This document shows positions 32,771 through 40,286 of a stretch of 64,000 bases of DNA, one piece after another; positions within the stretch are counted from its first letter, which is position 1, and every line of letters starts with the position of its first letter. Made by a program: the position numbers and the translations under genes. A model generated the notes under the pieces. That model worked only from the letters and a program-made list of their open reading frames with translations. It was not told the origin of the DNA and searched no databases. Source of the DNA: Gulosibacter sp. 10 (GTDB lineage: Bacteria; Actinomycetota; Actinomycetes; Actinomycetales; Microbacteriaceae); assembly GCF_900163695.1 (NCBI RefSeq), contig NZ_FUIC01000053.1, positions 1 through 64,000 on the forward strand, written 5' to 3'.

Positions 32771-33961
32771 ATGTTTCGGAACACGAGTACGGTCGTCGCA
32801 GAAGCGTTCGCGAGCACATTCGGCGCAGCGCCGGAGGGGGTGTGGTCGGTACCGGGCCGCGTGAGCCTGATGGGCGACCACACCGACCGCGAGGACGGGC
32901 TCTCGTTCGGCATCACCCACCCCGCCCGCTCCGCGGTCGCGGTCTCGCGCAACGAGGACGGCATGGTGCGGATCGTCACCGACCTCGTCGAGGAGCGCGT
33001 CGAGATCGCCCTCGACGACATCGAGCCGCCGGCCGAGCGCGCGTGGCACGACTACCCGCTCGGCACCATCTGGGCGGCGCTCGGGCACCTGCGGGAGCTG
33101 GAGGAGGAGAACCCCGACGCCCCGACGCCCTCCCCCGCCGGCCTCGACGTCTTCCTCACCACCGACCTGCCGATCGGCGGCGGACTCGCCTCCAGCGCGT
33201 CCCTGTGCGGCGCGATGGCGCTCGCGATCAACGACCTGTGGTCGCTCGGGCTCGACCGCGAGGCGCTCGCCCACTTCGGCTACCGCGTCGAGAACCACTT
33301 CGTGGGCGCGACGACCGGCATGGCCGACCACGTGACCGTGCTGCACGGCGACGAGCGCAAGCTCGTGTTCTACGACTCCCGCGGCTCCGACGTCTCGCTC
33401 ATCGACTCCCCCGTGCTCGAGGACGAGGGGCTCACCCAGATCCTCGTCGAGTCGGGCGAGATGCACCGCAACTGGGAGCGCATCGTCGTCGACCGTCACC
33501 AGGCCTGCGACCGCGTCGGCGAGGCGCTCGGCTACCGCTTCCTCCGCGAGGCCCCCGTCGAGGAGTTCGAGGCCGCCGCCGACCTCGATCCCGTCGACCG
33601 CCGCCGGGCGAAGTACGTCATCACGGAGATCCAGCGCGTGCTTGCCCTCGTCCGCATCCTGCGCACCGAGGGCGCAGCCGCGGTCGCCCACCTGTTCAAC
33701 GAATCCGAGCGCTCGCTCAAGGAGGACTTCGAGGCGACCTCGGAGCGCATCGACCTCATCTGCGATCTCGCGCTCGCCTCCGGTGCGCTCGGCGCGCGCA
33801 TGACCGGCACCGGATTCGGGGGCTCGGTCTACGTGCTCATCCCCGCGGACCGAGTGGTGGAGTTCACGACGAACCTCGCCGAGGCCTACGCGGAGCACGG
33901 CTGGGATGCGCCGCGCGCCTACGAGTTCGCCAGCGCGCCCGGCGCGCGCCGCGACCGCTGA
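32771..33961 (+). CDS. Galactokinase-like GHMP kinase
   Basis: GHMP-superfamily sugar kinase (396 residues) with all three family motifs: GRVSLMGDHTDREDG (29-43), PIGGGLASSASL (134-145) and TGTGFGGSVYVLI near residue 340. Catalytic Asp186 lies in TGMADHV, where classical galactokinases have GIMDQ; Gln is replaced by His, and motif 1 has GDHTD for GEHTD. This casts doubt on galactose as substrate, and no galT or galE is near. ATG 32771 follows GGGGGAAGA and is the start expected from homologues, although the reading frame is open back to the Nudix gene at 31706. It lies 37 bp before a butanediol-type dehydrogenase gene, likely an operon. Confidence 0.85.
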   Translation: MFRNTSTVVAEAFASTFGAAPEGVWSVPGRVSLMGDHTDREDGLSFGITHPARSAVAVSRNEDGMVRIVTDLVEERVEIALDDIEPPAERAWHDYPLGTIWAALGHLRELEEENPDAPTPSPAGLDVFLTTDLPIGGGLASSASLCGAMALAINDLWSLGLDREALAHFGYRVENHFVGATTGMADHVTVLHGDERKLVFYDSRGSDVSLIDSPVLEDEGLTQILVESGEMHRNWERIVVDRHQACDRVGEALGYRFLREAPVEEFEAAADLDPVDRRRAKYVITEIQRVLALVRILRTEGAAAVAHLFNESERSLKEDFEATSERIDLICDLALASGALGARMTGTGFGGSVYVLIPADRVVEFTTNLAEAYAEHGWDAPRAYEFASAPGARRDR

Positions 33962-33998
33962 TCGAGCCGAACCAGTCCACCACGAGTCAGGAGGCACC

Positions 33999-35069
33999 AT
34001 GCGCGCAGCGCGCTACTACGGCAAGCAGGACGTCCGCGTCGAGGAGATCGAGGAGCCCCGGGTGGGACCCGGCGCGGTGAAGATCGCCCCGGCCTTCAAC
34101 GGCATCTGCGGCAGCGACCTCCATCTCTACCACGACGGCCCGCTCTCCCCCGCGCCCGACGAGGCGCACCCGCATCCGCTCTCGGGCGAGCACCTGCCCG
34201 TCGTGTTCGGGCACGAGTTCTCGGGCGTCGTCGAGGAGCTCGGCGAGGGCGTCACCGGCCTCGAGGTCGGCGACCGCGTCGTCGTCGAGCCGCTCATGGT
34301 GTGCGACGAGTGCTCGGCCTGCCGCAGCGGCCGGTACAACCTCTGCGAGAAGATGGGCTTCATCGGCATCTCCGGCCGCGGCGGCGGGCTCTCCGAGCAC
34401 ATCGTCGTCGAGCGCCGCTGGGTGCATCCCGTCGGCGAGCTCCCCCTCGACGAGGCGGCGCTCATCGAGCCGCTCGCCGTCGCGGTGCACGCCGTGCGCC
34501 ACGCCGGCATCGGCCCCGATGCCTCGGGCCGGATCGCCGTGGTCGGCGGCGCGGGCCCCATCGGCCTGCTCACGGCGGCCGTGCTCCGCGCCTACGGGCT
34601 CAAGACCGTGGTCAGCGAGGTCTCGGACGTGCGCCGCCGCAAGGCGGAGGAGTCCGGCGTGGCCGATATCGCGGTGGACCCCGCGAACGAGGACCTCGCC
34701 GGGATCGTCCGGGAGGCGAGCGACGGCGCGATGGCGGACGTCGCCTTCGACGCCTCGGGCGTGAGCGTGGTGCTCGACCAGCTCTTCGAGACCCTCGGCG
34801 CGGGCGGTCGGCTCGAGGTCGTGGCGATCCACACGAAGCCCTACACGCTGAACATCACCGGCGCCCTCACCATGCAGGACCGCGAGATGGGCGCCGCGAT
34901 CGGCTACGCCCACGACCACGAGGAGGCCATCCGCCTCGCGCGCGAGGGCCTCGTCGACCTCGCGCCCTTCATCACCAGCCGCATCAAGGTCGACGACATC
35001 GTCGAGCAGGGCTACGAGAAGCTGCTGCACGACCGCAGCGAGGTGAAGATCCTCGTCTCGATGCGCTAA
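33999..35069 (+). CDS. Zinc-dependent dehydrogenase, 2,3-butanediol dehydrogenase-like
   Basis: Medium-chain zinc dehydrogenase (356 residues). Catalytic zinc ligands Cys37 in GICGSDLHLY and His72-Glu73 in VVFGHEFSGVV; structural zinc loop CDECSACRSGRYNLC; NAD site VVGGAGPIGLLTAA. The long HDGPLSPAPDEAHPHPLSGE insert after the first ligand is characteristic of (R,R)-butanediol dehydrogenases. ATG 33999 has AGGAGG. Position directly after the galactokinase-like gene suggests a shared pathway, but the two activities do not form a known one. Confidence 0.9.
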   Translation: MRAARYYGKQDVRVEEIEEPRVGPGAVKIAPAFNGICGSDLHLYHDGPLSPAPDEAHPHPLSGEHLPVVFGHEFSGVVEELGEGVTGLEVGDRVVVEPLMVCDECSACRSGRYNLCEKMGFIGISGRGGGLSEHIVVERRWVHPVGELPLDEAALIEPLAVAVHAVRHAGIGPDASGRIAVVGGAGPIGLLTAAVLRAYGLKTVVSEVSDVRRRKAEESGVADIAVDPANEDLAGIVREASDGAMADVAFDASGVSVVLDQLFETLGAGGRLEVVAIHTKPYTLNITGALTMQDREMGAAIGYAHDHEEAIRLAREGLVDLAPFITSRIKVDDIVEQGYEKLLHDRSEVKILVSMR

Positions 35070-35421
35070 CCGCGGCGGGAACGCGCCCGGCCGGGTCCGA
35101 GATCCGGCCGGGCTGTCGTTCCCGATGCGAATGGGTCACAGAGCCCGGATATACGGTCCTGAGCGCCATACGCATCCGGAACAGCAGCTCCCCGCGAGAA
35201 CCGGGCGGCGGGTGCGGGGCGGCGCGTCTCCTCGCCCGCACGAACTCCGCGGGGAGAGACAACATCCGCGCACGGGACGCCAAGGATCCGCTTGGTCCTC
35301 CGCGACGGCGTGTCTATGCTGAGGCCTTGGCAGGGGGCTGCCGATTCCCGCTCCGGTCATGGAGGACCGCGGAGCGCGTCGTGCGAAGTGCGCGGCCTCC
35401 ACGAGAGCGAGGAGGCGAGCC
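35070..35421. other. Intergenic region with dispersed repeat and araC promoter
   Basis: No gene. It holds copy A of the 110-bp dispersed repeat (35079-35187), about 100 bp of GC-rich sequence without visible signals, and a probable promoter for the AraC gene: TTGGTC (35292-35297), 17-base spacer, TATGCT (35315-35320). Confidence 0.6.
35079..35187. repeat. Dispersed 110-bp repeat, copy A
   Basis: Matches 42956-43065 at about 94% identity. Two parts: a 10-bp terminator-like stem (GCCCGGCCGG at 35085-35094 with CCGGCCGGGC at 35104-35113) and a long imperfect palindrome from GTTCCCGATGCG (about 35119) to CGCATCCGGAAC (ending 35182), whose arms pair with three mismatches over about 18 bp. Both copies lie just downstream of dehydrogenase genes, in the same orientation, so the element may serve as a portable terminator. 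Confidence 0.9.
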
Positions 35422-36348
35422 ATGCGAACGATCACGACGGATCACGTCGACGCCCGGAGCCGCATCGACTTCTGGGAGTCGTGGAACCAGGATTCGCTGG
35501 TGGGGCTGCACTGCTCCTCGCCGCTCCCGGACAGGTTCACGGCCACCTCGAGCCAGTTCGAAACCCCGGACGCGACCATCACGCGCATCCAGGCCTCGCC
35601 TCACGCGATCGACCGCAGTCACAAGAGCATCAGCGCCCTGCCGAAGCACTCCGTGTTCGTCACGACGCTCCTCAAGGGCACGGCGTTCATCTTCCACGCC
35701 GGGGGCATGCAGACGTTCGAACCCGGCGACGTCCTCACCTATTCGACGATGCAGCCGTACCTGCTCGGCTTCGACCACGACATGGATCTGCTGATCGTCG
35801 ACCTCGGCCTCGACACCGTCTGCGACGACTGGGGCATCGACCCCGGTGCCACCGCCCCGAGCATCGCCACGGCGAAGTCCGCGACCGCCCGCCTCGCCGA
35901 TACGGCGCTCGAGCTGTTCCGCACGGACGGCGGCCCCGGCGCGCAGGGCGCCCGGCTCACCGACCTCTGCCGGGAGCTCCTGCTCGGGCCGAACCGGGCC
36001 GACGAGCTCTACGAGCGCGCTCGGGCGCTCATCCGCGCCAACCTCGCCGACGCCGACTACTCGGCCGCCGCGCTGGCCGAGGACCTGCACGTCTCCGAGC
36101 GGCACCTGCGGCGCATCTTCGCCGACCGGGACGAGAGCCCGGGCGCGAGCATCCTGCGCCACCGGCTGGAGGCGGCGCGGGCGCGGCTGCTCGCCGACGG
36201 GCGGACGACCGTGAGCGAGGTCGCCGGCGCGAGCGGGTTCCGCTCCCCCTCGACCTTCACCCGCGCCTTCCGCACGAAGTTCGACATCAGCCCGAGTGAG
36301 CTGCGGGGCGCCGGGCAGCGCCCGGCACCCCGCGACCCGATCGTCTGA
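35422..36348 (+). CDS. AraC-family transcriptional regulator
   Basis: A 308-residue regulator with an N-terminal AraC_binding_2-type cupin (SVFVTTLLKGTAFIFHAGG) and two C-terminal helix-turn-helix motifs at about residues 200-300 (SAAALAEDLHVSERHLRRIF; EVAGASGFRSPSTFTRAFR). It resembles FeaR/XylS-like activators, which respond to aromatic compounds. ATG 35422 has GAGGAGG. It is convergent with the SnoaL-MoaF-dehydrogenase-MFS operon with only 3 bp between stops, and is the only regulator beside the aromatic cluster. Confidence 0.92.
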   Translation: MRTITTDHVDARSRIDFWESWNQDSLVGLHCSSPLPDRFTATSSQFETPDATITRIQASPHAIDRSHKSISALPKHSVFVTTLLKGTAFIFHAGGMQTFEPGDVLTYSTMQPYLLGFDHDMDLLIVDLGLDTVCDDWGIDPGATAPSIATAKSATARLADTALELFRTDGGPGAQGARLTDLCRELLLGPNRADELYERARALIRANLADADYSAAALAEDLHVSERHLRRIFADRDESPGASILRHRLEAARARLLADGRTTVSEVAGASGFRSPSTFTRAFRTKFDISPSELRGAGQRPAPRDPIV

Positions 36349-36351
36349 GGG

Positions 36352-36723
36352 TCAGAACAGCGCGGTGTCCGCGAACTGCTCGAAGCGGACGATCTCCTCG
36401 CCGGAGACCTCCCACACGTGCACCGCGCGGCACCGGAACGCCTCGCCGTCGCGCCGCACGCCGCGGTAGTCGCCGATCGCCGCGACGACGTCGCCCTCCG
36501 CCAGGATCCGCTCGGGGACGAACCCGAACTCCGCGAAGTCCGCGCCGATCCGCTCGAACACGTTCGCCCTCACCTCGTCCGGCCCGACGAACGTCCCCGC
36601 GTAGGGCGATCCGGCCATCTCCGTCCAGGCGATGCGCGGCGAGAAGTCCGCGAACATCCCCGCGGCGTCTCCGGCCGCTCCGGCGGCGTAGTGCCGCTCG
36701 ACGAGTGCCTTGCCAGTGCTCAT
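36352..36723 (-). CDS. SnoaL-like/NTF2-fold protein
   Basis: A 123-residue cone-shaped NTF2-like protein: GKALVERHYAAGAAGDAAGM, AWTEMAGSPYAGTFVGPDEV and VHVWEVSGEEIVRFEQFAD fit the SnoaL_2 family. Members act as isomerases, hydrolases, dehydratases or pure binding proteins on polycyclic and aromatic compounds. ATG 36723 has GAAGGAG. Last gene of the four-gene operon after MoaF-like (26-bp gap); a role in handling the product of the flavoprotein hydroxylase is plausible. Confidence 0.88.
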   Translation of the reverse strand: MSTGKALVERHYAAGAAGDAAGMFADFSPRIAWTEMAGSPYAGTFVGPDEVRANVFERIGADFAEFGFVPERILAEGDVVAAIGDYRGVRRDGEAFRCRAVHVWEVSGEEIVRFEQFADTALF

Positions 36724-36749
36724 GACGCGCTCCTTCCTCGTCCCCGGCC

Positions 36750-37571
36750 CTAGACCGGCTGGACGTCGGGGTACCGGATGGTTCCGAGCGGGTAGATGTG
36801 CCCGCCGGCGCGGCTGTGCTCCGACTCGCCCTCGCCGTTGATGCCGAGGAAGATGCCGGTGGTCTTGAGGTTGTAGCCGAGGTCGTGCAGCCACACGCTC
36901 GCCACCGAGATGCGGAACTCGCGGAAGCAGAACAGGTACAGGCCGTCGTCGAGCTTCCACACCGTGGAGAGGTCCATGTCGCCGTGCCCGCGCTGGACGC
37001 CCTGGAGGTTCTGCCACGCGTAGCGCTCCGTGGACATGTACACGTGCTCGTAGAGGTGCTGCGGGCTGTAGCGGTAGATGTTGCGCATGCCGATCAGGTC
37101 GCGCGACTCCCCCGGGACCTCGCCCGAGGCCTGCGCGCCGGCGAGCTCGGCGGCGAAGAAGTCCTGCTTGACCTGCGGCTCGCCCTCGACCTTCTCGGCG
37201 TCGATGTGCGAGTGGGTCACGATCGCCCGGTTGGTGGCCTCCGACCACACGATCGTCACGGCCTCGCGCTCCCGGCTCGTGAGCGGCAGGTTGAGGAAGT
37301 ACACGTCCGAGCGCACGGCCACGGCGTCGTAGGGGTCGCTGAGCGAGTCCGCGCCGATCGAGCCCGTCGCGCTCCAGCGCACCGTCGCGTCGTCCTCGAA
37401 GTCGAGGGCGAGCCGGCTGCCGTCCTCGAGCGCGAGCTCGAGCCGCCTGCCCGCGAGGGAGACCTGCGGCAGGCGGTAGGTGTCGATGCCGGCCGCGAAT
37501 TCGTCGTACGTGGCCCACTCGTCCACGCCGCGGCGGTCGTCCGCGAGGTCGCCGATCACTGGTTCAGTCAT
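36750..37571 (-). CDS. MoaF-like lipocalin-fold protein
   Basis: A 273-residue protein matching the two-domain MoaF family: VSLAGRRLELALEDGSRLAL and VYFLNLPLTSREREAVTIVW in the first half, RNIYRYSPQHLYEHVYMSTE and LYLFCFREFRISVASVWLHD in the second. The name comes from the molybdenum-cofactor/monoamine operon of Klebsiella, but a role in cofactor synthesis was never clear. There are no other moa genes here. Co-transcription with an aromatic uptake and oxidation set suggests it binds or transforms an aromatic intermediate. ATG 37571 has GGAGA. Confidence 0.83.
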   Translation of the reverse strand: MTEPVIGDLADDRRGVDEWATYDEFAAGIDTYRLPQVSLAGRRLELALEDGSRLALDFEDDATVRWSATGSIGADSLSDPYDAVAVRSDVYFLNLPLTSREREAVTIVWSEATNRAIVTHSHIDAEKVEGEPQVKQDFFAAELAGAQASGEVPGESRDLIGMRNIYRYSPQHLYEHVYMSTERYAWQNLQGVQRGHGDMDLSTVWKLDDGLYLFCFREFRISVASVWLHDLGYNLKTTGIFLGINGEGESEHSRAGGHIYPLGTIRYPDVQPV

Positions 37572-37622
37572 GGTGTTCTCCTTTGTCGATCACTGGTTTC
37601 GGTTGCGGTTGGTCTGGTGGAT

Positions 37623-38723
37623 CTACAGCTGCGGGGTCAGGACGGCCTTGAGCACGCCGTCCTTCTTGTGGCGCACGACGTCCATCGCGTCGGCCACCCG
37701 GTCGAGGGGGAATCGGTGGGTCACGAGCTCGGCGAAGGGGTACGAGCCGTGCTCGAGCATGCTGATGGCCGACTCGTAGCCGCCCGCAGAGAGGAACGAG
37801 GCGACGATCTCCACGTCGCGGAGCAGGATGTCCTCGTCCTGCAGGAACGTGACGGGCGCCTGGCTCCCGAGCGCGCCGGCAAGCACGGCGCGGCCGCCGC
37901 GGCGCGTCATCCGCACCGCCTGCACTTGCGCATCGGCCACGCCGGCGGTCTCGATCACCACGTCGGCGAGCCGGCCCCCGAGCGCCTCGCGGAGCTCGCC
38001 GACCGGGTCCTCGCTCGTCCTCGAGTTGACGGTGCCGTCGACGCCGAAGTCGGCGCCGAGCGCGAGCCGGACGTCGCGGGTGCCGACGAGCACGACCCGG
38101 CGGGCGCCGGCCTCCTTCGCGGCGGCCGCGGCGAGCAGCCCCACCGGGCCGGGCCCGATCACGGCCACGTCGTCGCCGAGGGTCACGCGGCCGCGCTTCA
38201 CGCAGCGGCACGCGACCGAGAGCGGCTCCACAAGCGCCGCCGCATCCCACTCGACCCGCTCGTCGAGCCGGTGCACGATCGCGCTCCCCGGCACGAACAG
38301 GTGCTCCGAGTAGCCGCCCCAGAATCCCGGCTCGCGGGCCTGCCCCATGTTGATGCCGTACTGGCGGCCGCTGCCGCCGTGCACGACGTCGTCCTCGGCG
38401 CACACGTTGTACTCGCCGCGGCGGCACCACTCGCACGTGCCGCACGGCAGCAGCATCTCGACGGCGACGCGGTCTCCCGGCGCGAGACCGCGGACGCGGG
38501 CCGCGCGCTCGCCGATCTCCGCCACCTCCCCGACGAACTCGTGGCCGGGCACGAGCGGGAACGGATCCCCGATGTAGCCCTCGAGCACGTGCACGTCGGT
38601 CGCGCAGATGCCCACCCGGTGCACCCGGAGGAGCAGGTCCTCGGGCCCGATCTCGGGCGTCGGGTTGTGCTGGATCTCGATGCGGTCGCGCGCGGTGAAG
38701 ACCACCTGCTTCGATGTCGTCAT
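37623..38723 (-). CDS. Zinc-dependent alcohol dehydrogenase (MDR superfamily)
   Basis: Medium-chain dehydrogenase (366 residues). Catalytic zinc ligands Cys40 in GICATDVHVL and His61-Glu62 in PLVPGHEFVGEV; structural zinc loop CGTCEWCRRGEYNVC; NAD-binding VIGPGPVGLLAAAAAKEAG. Start ATG 38723 overlaps the stop of the MFS gene by four bases. It lies in the aromatic operon and may oxidise an alcohol side chain or a ring-cleavage alcohol; no closer substrate can be read. Confidence 0.9.
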   Translation of the reverse strand: MTTSKQVVFTARDRIEIQHNPTPEIGPEDLLLRVHRVGICATDVHVLEGYIGDPFPLVPGHEFVGEVAEIGERAARVRGLAPGDRVAVEMLLPCGTCEWCRRGEYNVCAEDDVVHGGSGRQYGINMGQAREPGFWGGYSEHLFVPGSAIVHRLDERVEWDAAALVEPLSVACRCVKRGRVTLGDDVAVIGPGPVGLLAAAAAKEAGARRVVLVGTRDVRLALGADFGVDGTVNSRTSEDPVGELREALGGRLADVVIETAGVADAQVQAVRMTRRGGRAVLAGALGSQAPVTFLQDEDILLRDVEIVASFLSAGGYESAISMLEHGSYPFAELVTHRFPLDRVADAMDVVRHKKDGVLKAVLTPQL

Positions 38724-40048
38724 CGGGCGCCGCCCCCTTCGACCGCGAGCCCCTTGCGGCGCGCGAGGATCGGCGAGGTCTCGCGCAGGAACAGCGCGAG
38801 GATCGCGACGACCACCGCGGCGCCGGTGCACATCCAGAACGTGGCGTCGAGGCCGTAGGAGTCGGCGATGATGCCGCCGATCCACGGCGCGATGAACCCG
38901 CCGCCGATCTCGCCGACACCCATGATCAGGCCGAGGCAGGAGGCCATGACGCGCGGCGCCACCGTCTCCGCCGGGATCGTCGCCATGTAGAGCGTGAAGC
39001 AGCCCATGCCCGTGTAGGTGAGGGCCATGGCGAAGAAGAACATCGTCGGGCTGTTCACGTTCATGATCAGGATCGGGGCGAAGGCCGCGATCACCGCGAA
39101 CAGGACGATCGTGGCGCGGCGGCCGAAGCGGTCCGAGAACGCCGGCACGAGCGCTCCCCACAGGACCCAGCCGACGCCCACGCCGGTGAGCGCGAACGCG
39201 GTCTCGCCGCCGGACCAGCCGTCCTTCATCTCCGCCAGGTACGTGGGCGTGAAGGTCTGGGTCGTGATGAACCAGGTGATGAAGAAGACGGCGATGAGCA
39301 CGCACAGGATGATGTTGCGGTTCTTCAGCGCGGCGCCGAAGGTCTCGGGTCGGTCCGCGAGCGCGATGGCGCTGGTGGGCGGGTCCATCTGCTGCTCGGG
39401 GGCGACGGCCTCGCCCTTCTTGCCGAGCCGGAGCTCCTTCACGAAGAGCAGGATGAGCAGCGAGAGGATGAGGCCCGGGATGATCGTGAAGAAGAACGCG
39501 CTGCGCCAACCCCATGCCTCGGCCATCGCCACGGTGACGAGCGGGCCGACGATGCCGCCGAGCAGGCCCGCGGAGGAGCCCTGCAGCAGCCCCATGTTCA
39601 GGCCTCGGCGCTTCTCCGAGGACGAGAACATCATCAGCGTCTGCGAGAGCGGCAGCACGCCGCCCTCGAACATGCCCATGATGGCCCGCAGCAGCAGGAG
39701 CGACGCGAAGCCGCCGACGAATCCGGACATCGCCGAGAAGATCGAGAAGCCGATCGCGCAGATCACGATGAGCGGCTTGCGGCGGTCGATACGGTCCGAG
39801 AGCACGCCGAGCAGCAGGCCGGAGATCGCCCACGTGAGCGCCGGGATGCCGCCCAGGATGCCGAGGGCCGAGTGGTCGAGCCCGAGCTCGGGCATCCAGT
39901 ACGGGGCGAGGTAGTTGAGCGCGAGCCGGTCGAAGAACACGAACCCGAAGGTCGCGAACAGGATGGCCAGCAGCACGTTCTGGTAGTGGCCGCCCTGGGG
40001 CGGCGGGGTGTAGGCCCGCGCGGTCTTCGCGGGATTGCTTGTCGCCAT
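38720..40048 (-). CDS. MFS transporter (ACS/AAHS-like), probable aromatic acid uptake
   Basis: Twelve-segment permease (442 residues): FVFFDRLALNYLAPYWMPEL in helix 1, GVLSDRIDRRKPLIV after helix 2, EGGVLPLSQTLMMFSSSEKR between helices 4 and 5, and the long central loop near residue 210. These fit the anion:cation or aromatic acid:H+ symporter families. ATG 40048 has GAGGAG. First gene of the minus-strand operon and divergent from the flavoprotein hydroxylase, which points to an aromatic acid or phenol as cargo. Confidence 0.88.
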   Translation of the reverse strand: MATSNPAKTARAYTPPPQGGHYQNVLLAILFATFGFVFFDRLALNYLAPYWMPELGLDHSALGILGGIPALTWAISGLLLGVLSDRIDRRKPLIVICAIGFSIFSAMSGFVGGFASLLLLRAIMGMFEGGVLPLSQTLMMFSSSEKRRGLNMGLLQGSSAGLLGGIVGPLVTVAMAEAWGWRSAFFFTIIPGLILSLLILLFVKELRLGKKGEAVAPEQQMDPPTSAIALADRPETFGAALKNRNIILCVLIAVFFITWFITTQTFTPTYLAEMKDGWSGGETAFALTGVGVGWVLWGALVPAFSDRFGRRATIVLFAVIAAFAPILIMNVNSPTMFFFAMALTYTGMGCFTLYMATIPAETVAPRVMASCLGLIMGVGEIGGGFIAPWIGGIIADSYGLDATFWMCTGAAVVVAILALFLRETSPILARRKGLAVEGGGAR

Positions 40049-40119
40049 GCTTCGTCTCCTCATTGAGCTGACAAACGATGATGTCCCCAGCCTGATGACG
40101 CGGGCGCCGCCGCGCATGC

Positions 40120-40203
40120 CGAAACCGGCCCATCCGCTTGACGATTCCGGACCGGCTCGCCGCCGCTGTGCAATTCCGGACCGGCGCCGTGCGAAACCGG
40201 CCC
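40120..40203. promoter_or_regulatory. Paired direct repeats in divergent aromatic promoter
   Basis: CGAAACCGGCCC occurs at 40120-40131 and 40192-40203; ATTCCGGACCGGC occurs at 40144-40156 and 40173-40185, 29 bp apart. All four share a CCGG core. They fill the 238-bp gap between the divergent MFS and hydroxylase genes and look like AraC- or IclR-type activator sites. No good -10 is visible for either gene, in line with activator dependence. Confidence 0.6.
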
Positions 40204-40286
40204 GACCGGACGCGGCCTCTGGCCGGGGCGCCGCGCATGCGCCCACACTGTTCGCAGCCCCGACAACGACGTGAGGAAGGTGTGCG

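Noticed and set aside
36750-37571. Molybdenum cofactor biosynthesis locus suggested by the MoaF-like protein
   Set aside because: No moaA, moaC, moaD, moaE or mog gene is in the window; context is aromatic metabolism.
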